Shown here piece after piece: positions 1 to 7,753 of a stretch of 10,274 nt of DNA; within the stretch, counting starts at the first letter, position 1, and every line of letters begins with the position of its first letter. The DNA comes from Competibacteraceae bacterium UBA3908. GTDB lineage: Bacteria; Pseudomonadota; Gammaproteobacteria; Competibacterales; Competibacteraceae. Position numbers and translations under genes: made by a program. The notes beneath the pieces are model-generated. The model saw only the letters and a list, made by a program, of their open reading frames with translations. It was not told the DNA's origin and made no database searches. The stretch spans positions 699-10,972 of the forward strand of contig DGFE01000097.1 in NCBI GenBank assembly GCA_002391525.1, written 5' to 3'.

Positions 1-147
1 ACCCGTTTCGCCGACGGCGGCGAGTACGGCCTGGGCGCGGAAATCGGCATCAGCACCGACAAGCTGCACGCACGGGGGCCGGTCGGAGTTGAGGGATTGA
101 CCTGTCAAAAGTTCGTGGTGCTGGGCGATGGTCACATTCGCTGCTGA
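1..147 (+). CDS. proA: Gamma-glutamyl phosphate reductase (glutamate-5-semialdehyde dehydrogenase), C-terminal end only
   Basis: The window opens inside a gene in frame 1 and shows its last 48 codons, ending in TGA at 145-147. The visible tail contains TRFADGGEYGLGAEIGIST, then KLHARGPVGVEGLT, then KFVVLGDGHIRC. This is the conserved C-terminus of ProA, where the segment with ARGPVGxExLT belongs to the NADPH-dependent aldehyde-dehydrogenase-like fold. ProA reduces gamma-glutamyl phosphate to glutamate-5-semialdehyde in cytoplasmic proline synthesis. The catalytic cysteine lies upstream and is outside the window. Having proA directly before nadD is a known arrangement in gammaproteobacteria such as Pseudomonas. 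The gene is cut only by the window edge, and nothing suggests a pseudogene. Confidence 0.95.
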   Translation, partial: TRFADGGEYGLGAEIGISTDKLHARGPVGVEGLTCQKFVVLGDGHIRC

Positions 148-182
148 GGCGGCCATGAAGACGATCCACGTTCGGTTCGAGC

Positions 183-186
183 GGAG
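183..186 (+). promoter_or_regulatory. Shine-Dalgarno site of nadD
   Basis: GGAG lies 9 nt before the ATG at 196. It helps choose that ATG over the in-frame TTG at 193, which would add only one residue. No convincing -35/-10 pair is visible in the 48-bp gap after proA, so nadD is probably read from an upstream promoter. Confidence 0.5.
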
Positions 187-195
187 ACCTGGTTG

Positions 196-873
196 ATGCC
201 GCTCCTGGGGCGGCGCCCAATCGGCGTGCTGGGCGGCACCTTCGATCCCATCCATTACGGCCATCTGCGGCCGGCGCTGGAGTTGCTGGACGCGCTGGAA
301 CTGGCGGAAATCCGCTTCGTGCCCTGCCGCATTCCGGCCCATCGGGGTACGCCATGGGTGACGGCTGAACAACGACTGACCCTGGTGCGGCTGGCCACGA
401 CCGGGCAGCCCGGTTTCGTGACCGACGACCGGGAACTGCGCCGGGAAGGACCGTCCTACATGGTCGATACCCTGGCCTCGCTGCGGGCCGACTTCCCCGA
501 TGCGCCCCTGTGCCTGATCGTCGGCACCGACGCCTTCCGGGAACTGCATACCTGGCGCTGCTGGCGGGACTTGAGCGGGCTGGCCCATATCGTGGTGATG
601 CAGCGGCCCGGTGTGCTGCAACCCTTGCCGCCGCCGCTGGACGCATTCATCGCTCCCCGCGTGATCCACGCTGCGCCGGCGCTGCGCCGGCGGCTGGCCG
701 GCGACGTCCTGTTCCAGCCGGTCACGCAACTGGACATTTCCGCCACCCGGATTCGCGCCCTGCTGGCGCGCGGCCAGTCACCTCGCTATCTGCTGCCGGA
801 AGCGGTGCTGGCCTATATCCACGACCGGGGCTTATACCGGTCGCCGCTCGCCTCCACTCTGGTCACTGCGTGA
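196..873 (+). CDS. nadD: Nicotinate-nucleotide adenylyltransferase
   Basis: NadD transfers AMP from ATP to nicotinate mononucleotide, giving deamido-NAD in the cytoplasm. The step is shared by de novo and salvage NAD synthesis. The protein (225 aa) has the nucleotidyltransferase signature GGTFDPIHYGH at residues 13-23, including the HxGH-like ATP site. It also has the late ISATRIR motif at residues 181-187, the counterpart of ISxTxIR, and the central LIVGTDAF and AHIVVMQRPG segments. E. coli NadD is 213 aa, so the length is normal. ATG 196 is chosen because GGAG sits 9 nt upstream; TTG 193 is the alternative. The gene ends 16 nt before rsfS. Conserved linkage to rsfS supports the call. Confidence 0.97.
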   Translation: MPLLGRRPIGVLGGTFDPIHYGHLRPALELLDALELAEIRFVPCRIPAHRGTPWVTAEQRLTLVRLATTGQPGFVTDDRELRREGPSYMVDTLASLRADFPDAPLCLIVGTDAFRELHTWRCWRDLSGLAHIVVMQRPGVLQPLPPPLDAFIAPRVIHAAPALRRRLAGDVLFQPVTQLDISATRIRALLARGQSPRYLLPEAVLAYIHDRGLYRSPLASTLVTA

Positions 874-889
874 GGATAAACCCGACTCC

Positions 890-1246
890 ATGCAACTCGA
901 AGCCTTGCGGAAGATCGTTGTTGACGCGCTGGAAGAATTGAAGGCGCAGGACATCAAGGTCCTGGACGTGCGCGGAATCGCCAGCTTCACCGATTTGATG
1001 ATCGTCGCCAGCGGCTCCTCGACCCGTCAGGTCAAGGCGCTGGCCGACAAGGTCATCGAAAAATGCGCCTTGGCCGGGATTCGCCCGCTGGGCGTCGAAG
1101 GGCAGCGGGAAGCCGAATGGGTCCTGGTGGACCTGAACGACATCGTGGTGCATGTCATGCTGCCCCAGACCCGCGACTTCTACAATCTGGAAAAGCTGTG
1201 GTCGGTGAGCGACCGGAGCGGCGCCAACCGCACGGCGGGGGCTTGA
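890..1246 (+). CDS. rsfS: Ribosomal silencing factor RsfS (YbeB/Iojap family)
   Basis: RsfS binds ribosomal protein uL14 on the 50S subunit and blocks joining with the 30S subunit, which reduces translation in stationary phase or starvation. The 118-aa product shows the family core: ALEELKAQDIKVLDVRG, then FTDLMIVASGSSTRQVKAL, then GVEGQREAEWVLVDLNDIVVHV cut by no gaps, then the LPQTRDFYNLEKLW motif. The family is usually about 105-120 aa, so this is full length. The last 12 residues (SDRSGANRTAGA) form a polar tail beyond the core and are probably disordered. The nearest Shine-Dalgarno-like sequence is GAGG at 872-875, overlapping the nadD stop and rather far (14 nt) from the ATG. This suggests that translation is partly coupled to nadD. 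It lies between nadD and rlmH, a widely conserved order. Confidence 0.96.
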   Translation: MQLEALRKIVVDALEELKAQDIKVLDVRGIASFTDLMIVASGSSTRQVKALADKVIEKCALAGIRPLGVEGQREAEWVLVDLNDIVVHVMLPQTRDFYNLEKLWSVSDRSGANRTAGA

Positions 1247-1262
1247 AGCGCCTGTCGGTCCG

Positions 1263-1733
1263 ATGAGGATTCATCTGCTCGCCGTCGGCACCCGGATGCC
1301 GGGCTGGGTCAAGACCGCTTACGCCGACTATGCCGGGCGGCTGCCGCGGGAATGCGCGCTCGATCTGGTGGAAATCCCCGCCGGCCCGCGCGGTCCGAAC
1401 GCCGATGTGGCGCGCGCCGTCCGCGTCGAGGGTGAACGGTTGCTGGCGGCGATCCCCGCCGGTTCTCGCATCATCGCCCTGGACGAGGGGGGCCGGGAAT
1501 GGAGCACGGCGGAACTGGCCCGGCAGTTGAGCGACTGGTTGCGGGATGGCCGCGACCCGAGCCTGCTGGTCGGCGGTCCCGACGGCCTGGATTCCGCCTG
1601 CCGCGCCCGCGCCGAGTCGCTGTGGTCGCTGTCGCGGCTGACCCTGCCGCATCCGCTGGTGCGGGTGATGGTGGCCGAACAACTGTACCGGGCGTGGAGT
1701 TTGTTGCACAACCATCCTTACCATCGCGCTTGA
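1263..1733 (+). CDS. rlmH: 23S rRNA (pseudouridine1915-N3)-methyltransferase RlmH
   Basis: RlmH is a SPOUT-class methyltransferase that uses S-adenosylmethionine to methylate N3 of pseudouridine 1915 in helix 69 of 23S rRNA, acting on assembled 70S ribosomes. The 156-aa protein compares with 155 aa in E. coli and runs collinear with it: N-terminal MRIHLLAVGTRMPGWV, EIPAGPRGPNADV, LDEGG, the cofactor-knot VGGPDGL, and the C-terminal LTLPHPLVRVMVAEQLYRAW followed by NHPYHRA. ATG 1263 is chosen because the family begins at this point. There is no good ribosome-binding site in the 16 nt after rsfS, so reinitiation from rsfS is likely. The stop is 1 nt before maf. Confidence 0.97.
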   Translation: MRIHLLAVGTRMPGWVKTAYADYAGRLPRECALDLVEIPAGPRGPNADVARAVRVEGERLLAAIPAGSRIIALDEGGREWSTAELARQLSDWLRDGRDPSLLVGGPDGLDSACRARAESLWSLSRLTLPHPLVRVMVAEQLYRAWSLLHNHPYHRA

Positions 1734-1734
1734 C

Positions 1735-2319
1735 ATGCCGGCTATCCACCTCTATCTGGCCTCCGCCTCGCCCCGCCGCCGTCAACTGCTGCGTCAGATC
1801 GGCATCGCCCATCGCCTGCTGCCGGTCGCGGTGGACGAAACCCCGTTGCCCGCCGAATCGCCCGCCGCCTATGTCGCCCGGCTGGCGCTGGCCAAGGCGC
1901 GGACCGGCGCGCGAACCCTGGGTCGGCGCCAGCCCCTGCCGGTGCTGGGCGCGGATACGACGGTGGTGGTGGACGACGCGATGCTCGGTAAACCCCGCGA
2001 CCGGGACGAGGGGTTGACGATGCTGGCGCGGTTGTCGGGGCGCGAGCATCGAGTGCTGAGCGCGGTGGCGCTGGCAACCCCGGCGCGGGACGCGGTCAAA
2101 GTTCAGGAGAGCCGGGTCCGGTTCCGCGAACTGTCGCCGGCGGAACGCACGGCCTATTGGGACAGCGGCGAGCCGCTGGACAAGGCCGGTGGTTACGCGG
2201 TACAGGGACGGGCGGCGGCGTTCATCGCCGAGTTGCACGGCAGTTATTCCGGCGTGATGGGCTTGCCGCTGTTCGAGACCGCCGAACTGCTGCGGGAGTT
2301 CGGCGTTCATCCTCGGTAG
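1735..2319 (+). CDS. maf: Maf-family nucleoside triphosphate pyrophosphatase (dTTP/UTP type, YhdE-like)
   Basis: Maf proteins hydrolyse non-canonical or selected nucleoside triphosphates to the monophosphate and pyrophosphate, as house-cleaning enzymes. The YhdE subgroup prefers dTTP and UTP, and overexpression has been linked to a block in septum formation. The 194-aa product has the phosphate-binding SASPRRRQLL at residues 10-19, DETP at 34-37, the GADTTV motif with the presumed catalytic Asp74, GKPRD at 85-89, and LDKAGGYAVQG near 147-157. E. coli YhdE is 197 aa. Subgroup assignment rests mainly on context, since yhdE lies next to rng and yhdP in many gammaproteobacteria. The ATG is 1 nt after the rlmH stop and no Shine-Dalgarno site is visible, which suggests translational coupling. 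The m7GTP-specific YceF type is the main alternative. Confidence 0.95.
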   Translation: MPAIHLYLASASPRRRQLLRQIGIAHRLLPVAVDETPLPAESPAAYVARLALAKARTGARTLGRRQPLPVLGADTTVVVDDAMLGKPRDRDEGLTMLARLSGREHRVLSAVALATPARDAVKVQESRVRFRELSPAERTAYWDSGEPLDKAGGYAVQGRAAAFIAELHGSYSGVMGLPLFETAELLREFGVHPR

Positions 2320-2349
2320 TCTTCCACTTCCTGACGGATCGTAGAGGGT

Positions 2350-3849
2350 ATGGCCACACGCGTCGAAGGCGGCACGGGCGATGAAATCCTGATCAACGTC
2401 ACGCCTCGGGAAACCCGGGTTGCCGTGGTCGAGAACGGCGTCTTGCAGGAAATCCTGATCGAGCGGGCCGGCAAGCGCGGCCTGGTCGGCAACATCTACA
2501 AGGGCCGGGTGTGCCGGGTGTTGCCCGGCATGGAAGCGGCGTTCGTGGATATCGGGCTGGAACGGGCCGCGTTCCTGCACGTGTCCGATATTCGCCCCGA
2601 TACCGCGCCCGAATCCGGCGCCGACGCCAACGGCGACCGTTCGGCGTCCGCCATCACCGAGTTGGTGCGCGAGGGTCAGGATCTGGTGGTGCAGGTTATC
2701 AAGGACCCCATCGGCACCAAGGGCGCGCGGCTGACCACCCACATCACCCTGCCGTCGCGGTTTCTGGTGTTCCTGGCCGATTCCGACGTGGCGGGGGTGT
2801 CGGTCAAGATCGACGGCGAACGGGAGCGGCAACGACTGAAGGAGATGGTCAACGCCTTTCGGACCGAGTTCGGCGGCGGCTACATCGTCCGCACCGCGGC
2901 GGAAGGCGCGGAAGCCGGGGCGCTGCGGGCCGACATGGAGTTCCTGCAGCGTCTGTGGAGTTCGATCCGGGAACGGATCGCGCAAACGAGCGGCGTTATC
3001 GCCTTGTACGAGGATCTGCCGCTGGTGTTGCGGGTGCTGCGCGATTTCGTCGGCGACAGCGTGGAGAAGGTCCGTATCGACTCGCGCGAGACCTGCCAGC
3101 GCATGCTGGAATTCGCCGACAAGTTCGTGCCGGAGATGATGTCGCGCCTTGAACACTACCCCGGCGAACGGCCGATTTTCGAGTTGTACGGCATCGAGGA
3201 CGAAATCCAGCGGGCGCTGGGCAAGAAGGTGCCGCTCAAGTCCGGCGGTTATCTCATCGTCGATCAGACCGAGGCGATGACCACCATCGATGTCAATACC
3301 GGCGCGTATGTGGGGCATCGCAATCTGGAAGAGACCATTTTCAAGACCAATCTGGAGGCGGCCGCTTCCATCGCCCGGCAATTGCGGCTGCGCAATCTGG
3401 GTGGGATCATCATCCTGGATTTCATCGACATGGCCAGCGAGGAGCACCGGCAGGCGGTGCTGAAGGCCTTGGAAAAACATCTGGAAAAGGATCGCGCCAA
3501 GAGCCACATTTCCCAGGTGTCGCCGCTGGGGCTGGTGGAGATGACGCGCAAGCGCACCCGCGAGAGCCTGGAACAGATCTTGTGCGAGCCGTGCCCGCTG
3601 TGCGATGGCCGCGGTTCGATCAAGACCGCCGAGACCGTGTGCTACGAAATCTTCCGCGAACTGCTGCGCGAGGCCCGCCAGTATTCCCCCCGTCAGTTCG
3701 TGGTGCTGGCCGCGCCGGACGTGGTGGACGCGATGCTGGATCAGGAATCCAACAGCGTGGCGCAACTGGAGGCGTTCATCGGCATTCCCATCAAATTCCA
3801 GGCGGAAGCCCTGTATACCCGCGAGCAGTACGACGTGGTGCTGATGTGA
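2350..3849 (+). CDS. rng: Ribonuclease G
   Basis: RNase G is an endoribonuclease of the RNase E/G family that cuts AU-rich single-stranded RNA. It matures the 5' end of 16S rRNA and takes part in mRNA decay. The 499-aa product matches E. coli RNase G (489 aa) from end to end and lacks the long C-terminal degradosome scaffold of RNase E. Order: an S1 RNA-binding region with GNIYKGRV at 47-54 and GMEAAFVDIGLERAAFLH; the 5'-sensor/RNase H-like region; the metal-binding Asp314 (TTIDVNTG) and Asp357 (ILDFIDM), spaced 43 residues apart like D303/D346 of RNase E; and the zinc-link CPLC at C415/C418. ATG 2350 is the first usable start after an in-frame TGA at 2332. GAGGG abuts it with only 1 nt between. 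The end overlaps yhdP by 4 nt. Confidence 0.97.
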   Translation: MATRVEGGTGDEILINVTPRETRVAVVENGVLQEILIERAGKRGLVGNIYKGRVCRVLPGMEAAFVDIGLERAAFLHVSDIRPDTAPESGADANGDRSASAITELVREGQDLVVQVIKDPIGTKGARLTTHITLPSRFLVFLADSDVAGVSVKIDGERERQRLKEMVNAFRTEFGGGYIVRTAAEGAEAGALRADMEFLQRLWSSIRERIAQTSGVIALYEDLPLVLRVLRDFVGDSVEKVRIDSRETCQRMLEFADKFVPEMMSRLEHYPGERPIFELYGIEDEIQRALGKKVPLKSGGYLIVDQTEAMTTIDVNTGAYVGHRNLEETIFKTNLEAAASIARQLRLRNLGGIIILDFIDMASEEHRQAVLKALEKHLEKDRAKSHISQVSPLGLVEMTRKRTRESLEQILCEPCPLCDGRGSIKTAETVCYEIFRELLREARQYSPRQFVVLAAPDVVDAMLDQESNSVAQLEAFIGIPIKFQAEALYTREQYDVVLM

Positions 3850-6800
3850 AATGGCATCCCCAAAGCGCGCCCCGCCGGGTCTTGCGCTGGACACGCCGGC
3901 TGGTGCTGGCCCTACTGCTGCCGTTCCTGCTGCTGGCTGGATTCGGACAGTGGTGGCTGCTGCCGCGCCTGAACGATTACCGCGACGATCTGGCCCGCGC
4001 CCTGGAGGATTATCTGCGGGTCCCGGTGCGAATCGCGGCGGTGAGCGCCACGCGGGACGGCTGGCGGCTCGGCCTGCGGCTGCGGGGCGTCAGTCTGAGC
4101 GATCCCGATGGCGACGCCACGCTGGCCAGTTTCACGCAAGCCGTGATCACCCTGAACCTGTGGCGCTCGCTGCGGGAGTGGCGCCCGGCGCTGGGCCGCA
4201 TCCGCCTGGAGGGCGCCAAGCTGACGCTGGAACAGGGGCCGGATGGGACGCCGCGCCTGCTGGGCGACGCCGCTGACGCCGATGTCGCCTCGTCCCTGCC
4301 GGAGTTCGTCCGCTGGCTGTTCAGCCTGCCACGACTGGAGATCATCGGCGAACGGCTGGTCGTGCGCCGGCCCGACGGCGTTACCCTGCGATTCCCGCAT
4401 CCCTATCTCCAGCTCAAGGAAACCGCGCACGGCCAGCGCCTGGCGTTCACCGCCGAATTGCCGGACGGTTTCGGCGGCCGTCTCCAGTTGATCGTGGAGC
4501 GCCGGCATGAGGGGCTTGCCGATCCAGAACGCGGGCAGGGCCGGTTCGAGCTGCGCGCCGACCGGCTGAACCCGGCCGCCTGGCCCCTGCTTCCGACCGC
4601 CGCCGGCCAGGCCGGACTGGAACTGCGCGGGGACTGGCGGGACTGGCGACCGGTCCGGCTGGAAGGCCAGTTGCGGCTGGCGCGGGCGGCACGGGGAGGG
4701 GAGGGACATCCCGTCCCGCCGGAATCGCGGCAGGCGCGGTTGCCGGAGGGCGAATTGCGGTTCGACGGGCGGCGGCTGGCAACGGGCTGGCAACTGCAAG
4801 GCAACGCCCGGTTTGGCGACGGCAAGGGGCAGGTTGCCGCCCAGCCAACGTTTGAGTTGAACCAGACCGGCGGGCAATGGCAGGGCAGCGTGCGCGAGTT
4901 GCGCGCCCAGGACTTGCTGGCCTGGGTGACGCCCTGGCTGGACGAAGCGGCCCGGCGCTGGCTGGTTCCGCTCGATCTTCACGGCGAACTGCCGGAAATC
5001 GCTTTTCAGGCCGGCCCCAATCTGGCCGACTACTCCGCGACCGTGCAATTGCGCGGCGTGGCGTGCCGTCCGGTCCGCGGCCTGCCGGGATTCGACAACG
5101 TGACCGGAACGCTGGAGTTCGGTTCGGATCGTGGCCGAATCGAGTTGGACAGCCGCAAAATCCGGGTGAATACCGACGGCCTGCTGCGCGCTCCGATTAC
5201 CCTGGATGCGTTGCGCGGTACGGTGAACTGGCGACGCTCCACTGACGGCCTGTCGTTGGAAAGCACCGGACTGACGCTGGCCAACGCGGATCTCGACGCT
5301 CGGTTCTGGGGCAGCGTGACCGTCCCCGACGCCGGTGAACCTTCGCTGGACATCCAGGGCCAGTATCGGGATGTCCGGGGCGAGCAGGCGCGGCGCTATC
5401 TGCCGGTGGCCGTGATCCCCGCCGAAGCGGTGGCCTGGCTGGATCGGGCGCTGGTCGGTGGTCGGGTGGTGGCGGGGGAGGTGGTGTTTCGCGGTCCACC
5501 GGCCCGCTTCCCGTTCGACGGCGGCGAAGGCTTGTTCGAGACCCGGTTTCGGGTCGAGAACGCGGTGGTGGACTACAGGCCCGGCTGGCCGCGGCTGGAG
5601 CAGGGACGGGCGACGGTGACGTTCCGCAACCGCGGCCTGCGGGTGGAGGTCGAAGCGGGGCGGCTGCTGGATGGCCAGGTGGAAAACGCCTCGGCCTGGA
5701 TCGACGATCTGGCGAACGTGGTCGTGCAAGCCAGGGGGCGCGTCAAGGGTGCCGGCGCCAGCATGTGGCACGCGCTCGAAAACAGTCCGGCGGGCCGCGC
5801 CCTGGGCGAAAATTTGCCGGCCTTGCGAATCGACGGCGTCGCCACGCTGGATTTGGAACTGGCGATTCCGCTGGACCCGCGCCCCAACCGGGTGTGGGGA
5901 CGGGTCGGACTGGCGGGAAACGGCGTAAGCCTGCCGACCTGGAACATCGAGCTCGACCGGCTGCGCGGTGACGTGCGATTCACCGAGTCGGATCTGGAGG
6001 CCAATAACGTGCAGGCCGCGCTGCGCGGCGAACCGGTCCGGCTCGATCTGGATTTGGCGGGTCGCGAGGGACGCCGTGAATTGCGGGTGCAACTACAGGG
6101 TCGCCTGAGCCTGCCGGCCTTGCTGGGAGAACCGGCGGTGGCGCTGGAACCATACCTCGCCGGCAGGAGCGCCTGGGAGGCGGTGCTGACGGTGCCAACT
6201 CATCGCCGCGAGCAGCGGAACGCGCCAGCGTTCACGCTGGACCTCGATTCGGATTTGCGCGGTGCCGCCGTTCGGTTGCCGGCCCCGCTGGGCAAGGCCA
6301 CTGGCGAAGCCCGTCCGCTCAGGATCAGCCTGTATCCCTCGGGACGGGAGACGGGTTTGTCCCTGGCGCTGGAATACGGTCCAGCCGTGCGGGCCGCGCT
6401 GGAACTGGAGGATTTCCCGCGCCAGCCCCGGCTGGCGCGTGGCGAACTGCGGATCGACGCCGGACCGGCGAAACTGCCGGATGCACCGGGTTTGGTGGTC
6501 TTCGCCAATTTGCCGCGCTGGAGTCCGCATATTCCGGTCGGGCCGTCGGACACGAATGATTCCGTTGCCGGCTCCGCCAGGCGCCGTGCCGCCGCGGCGG
6601 CTGGCGCCGAACCGAAAACCGCCGAATTCTGGCGCGTTTTGCGCGGCGTCGAAGCCCGAATCGGCGAGCTGGTCATCGGGGGGCGGTCCTTCTCCGGCGT
6701 GACGCTGCGAGCGGTCCGCGAGCAGGACGGGATGCGGGTCGAGCTCGATGGCGAGGCCCTGGCCGGGCGCGTGACCGTGCCCGACGAACCCACGCCGCGG

Positions 6801-7739
6801 CGACCGGTGAACGCCGCGCTGCAACGCTTGCATGTGGGCCGCACGGTGGCTGAAGCGTCCGGGCGCGCGCCGTTCGCCGAGATAGATCCGCGACGGTTGC
6901 CGCCCCTGGTGCTGACCGCGGCTGAATTGCGCGTGAACGAGGCGACGCTGGGCCGGTTGCGTTTGATCGCCATGCCGCGCCCCGACGGTATCCGCCTGAC
7001 TGAACTCGACTTGAATTCCGAACGACAACGGATCGATGCCAGCGGCGAATGGTGGTGGACCGGCGGTGGCCAGGCGTCCCGGCTCCAGGCCACGCTGCGC
7101 AGCCAGGCGCTGGGTGAAACCCTGGCGGCTTTCGGCTATCCGGGCAGCGGCGTCGACCGGGGCGAGACCCAGGCCGAGCTGGCGGTCGAATGGGCGGCGC
7201 CGCTGCCCGATTTCGCGCTGGAGCGTCTGGAGGGCAACCTGAAGTTTGAGGTGGGTTCGGGGCAGTTGCGCGACATCAACCCCGGCCTGGGGCGCATGAT
7301 CGGCATGTTCGGCGTGCAGAACCTCACGCGCCGGCTCAGTTTCGATTTCAGCGACCTGTTCCAGCCGGGAATGGGATTCGACCGGATTGCCGGCGAGTTC
7401 ACGTTCAAACGCGGCCAGGCGTACACCGACGATCTGTTGATCGAGGCGCCGGCGGCGCGGATTGAAATCCAGGGCCGGGTGGGGTTGCAGGCGCGCGATT
7501 ACGATCAGACCATCACGGTGGTTCCACATTACGGCGGTGCGTTGCCGGTCGCAGGCGCGATTGCCGGCGGACCGGCGGTCGGCGCGGCGGTGTTCGTCGC
7601 CGAGCGGCTGCTGCAAAAGGGCATCGAGCACGCCACCCGCTACCGCTACCACCTGACGGGTTCCTGGGACAATCCCCTGTTGAAATCGCTGCAGGAATCA
7701 CCCGCCGCCGAGGTCAAGGGATTCGCGAGCGACAAATGA
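3846..7739 (+). CDS. yhdP: YhdP, AsmA-like envelope-spanning phospholipid transport protein
   Basis: YhdP belongs to the AsmA-like group, with TamB and YdbH, that moves phospholipids from the inner to the outer membrane. The 1297-aa product compares with about 1266 aa in E. coli. It has one N-terminal membrane anchor at about residues 19-39 after a basic stretch (RRVLRWTRR). A long periplasmic part follows, rich in alternating strand patterns as expected for a lipid-carrying beta groove. The conserved C-terminal section runs from about 1218 (DYDQTITVVP) through an Ala/Gly-rich hydrophobic helix with AGGPAVGAAVFV to YHLTGSWDNP near 1269-1278. The start is GTG 3846, overlapping the rng stop as GTGA and implying coupling. 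The open frame extends upstream into rng, but that part is not YhdP-like. An Arg/Ala-rich stretch at residues 912-921 looks like a loop insertion. Confidence 0.94.
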   Translation: MKWHPQSAPRRVLRWTRRLVLALLLPFLLLAGFGQWWLLPRLNDYRDDLARALEDYLRVPVRIAAVSATRDGWRLGLRLRGVSLSDPDGDATLASFTQAVITLNLWRSLREWRPALGRIRLEGAKLTLEQGPDGTPRLLGDAADADVASSLPEFVRWLFSLPRLEIIGERLVVRRPDGVTLRFPHPYLQLKETAHGQRLAFTAELPDGFGGRLQLIVERRHEGLADPERGQGRFELRADRLNPAAWPLLPTAAGQAGLELRGDWRDWRPVRLEGQLRLARAARGGEGHPVPPESRQARLPEGELRFDGRRLATGWQLQGNARFGDGKGQVAAQPTFELNQTGGQWQGSVRELRAQDLLAWVTPWLDEAARRWLVPLDLHGELPEIAFQAGPNLADYSATVQLRGVACRPVRGLPGFDNVTGTLEFGSDRGRIELDSRKIRVNTDGLLRAPITLDALRGTVNWRRSTDGLSLESTGLTLANADLDARFWGSVTVPDAGEPSLDIQGQYRDVRGEQARRYLPVAVIPAEAVAWLDRALVGGRVVAGEVVFRGPPARFPFDGGEGLFETRFRVENAVVDYRPGWPRLEQGRATVTFRNRGLRVEVEAGRLLDGQVENASAWIDDLANVVVQARGRVKGAGASMWHALENSPAGRALGENLPALRIDGVATLDLELAIPLDPRPNRVWGRVGLAGNGVSLPTWNIELDRLRGDVRFTESDLEANNVQAALRGEPVRLDLDLAGREGRRELRVQLQGRLSLPALLGEPAVALEPYLAGRSAWEAVLTVPTHRREQRNAPAFTLDLDSDLRGAAVRLPAPLGKATGEARPLRISLYPSGRETGLSLALEYGPAVRAALELEDFPRQPRLARGELRIDAGPAKLPDAPGLVVFANLPRWSPHIPVGPSDTNDSVAGSARRRAAAAAGAEPKTAEFWRVLRGVEARIGELVIGGRSFSGVTLRAVREQDGMRVELDGEALAGRVTVPDEPTPRRPVNAALQRLHVGRTVAEASGRAPFAEIDPRRLPPLVLTAAELRVNEATLGRLRLIAMPRPDGIRLTELDLNSERQRIDASGEWWWTGGGQASRLQATLRSQALGETLAAFGYPGSGVDRGETQAELAVEWAAPLPDFALERLEGNLKFEVGSGQLRDINPGLGRMIGMFGVQNLTRRLSFDFSDLFQPGMGFDRIAGEFTFKRGQAYTDDLLIEAPAARIEIQGRVGLQARDYDQTITVVPHYGGALPVAGAIAGGPAVGAAVFVAERLLQKGIEHATRYRYHLTGSWDNPLLKSLQESPAAEVKGFASDK

Positions 7740-7741
7740 AC

Positions 7742-7745
7742 GAGG
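7742..7745 (+). promoter_or_regulatory. Shine-Dalgarno site deciding the nit start
   Basis: GAGG directly after the yhdP stop lies 8 nt before ATG 7754. The alternative ATG 7736, which overlaps the yhdP stop as ATGA, has no comparable site upstream. This favours 7754, although stop-codon-coupled initiation at 7736 cannot be excluded. Confidence 0.55.
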
Positions 7746-7753
7746 TCAACACC

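Noticed and set aside
670..691. Tandem 11-bp direct repeat GCTGCGCCGGC x2 inside nadD
   Set aside because: Two copies only, in Ala/Arg/Leu-rich coding sequence of a G+C-rich gene. The reading frame is intact through both copies, so this looks like chance or a small old duplication.
3582..3845. Upstream extension of the yhdP frame into rng
   Set aside because: The extra 88 codons overlap the zinc-link and C-terminal region of RNase G in another frame and give low-complexity Arg-rich sequence. YhdP-like sequence with a basic stretch and membrane anchor begins at GTG 3846.
1471..7652. Three long, nearly contiguous minus-strand open frames (1471-3894, 3912-6092, 6093-7652)
   Set aside because: They are read in codon register with maf/rng and with yhdP. 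In that register a minus-strand stop needs a TTA, CTA or TCA codon on the plus strand, and these are rare in G+C-rich genes. Their translations are Arg/His/Gln/Pro-rich with no recognisable domain, while the plus strand encodes clear conserved proteins.
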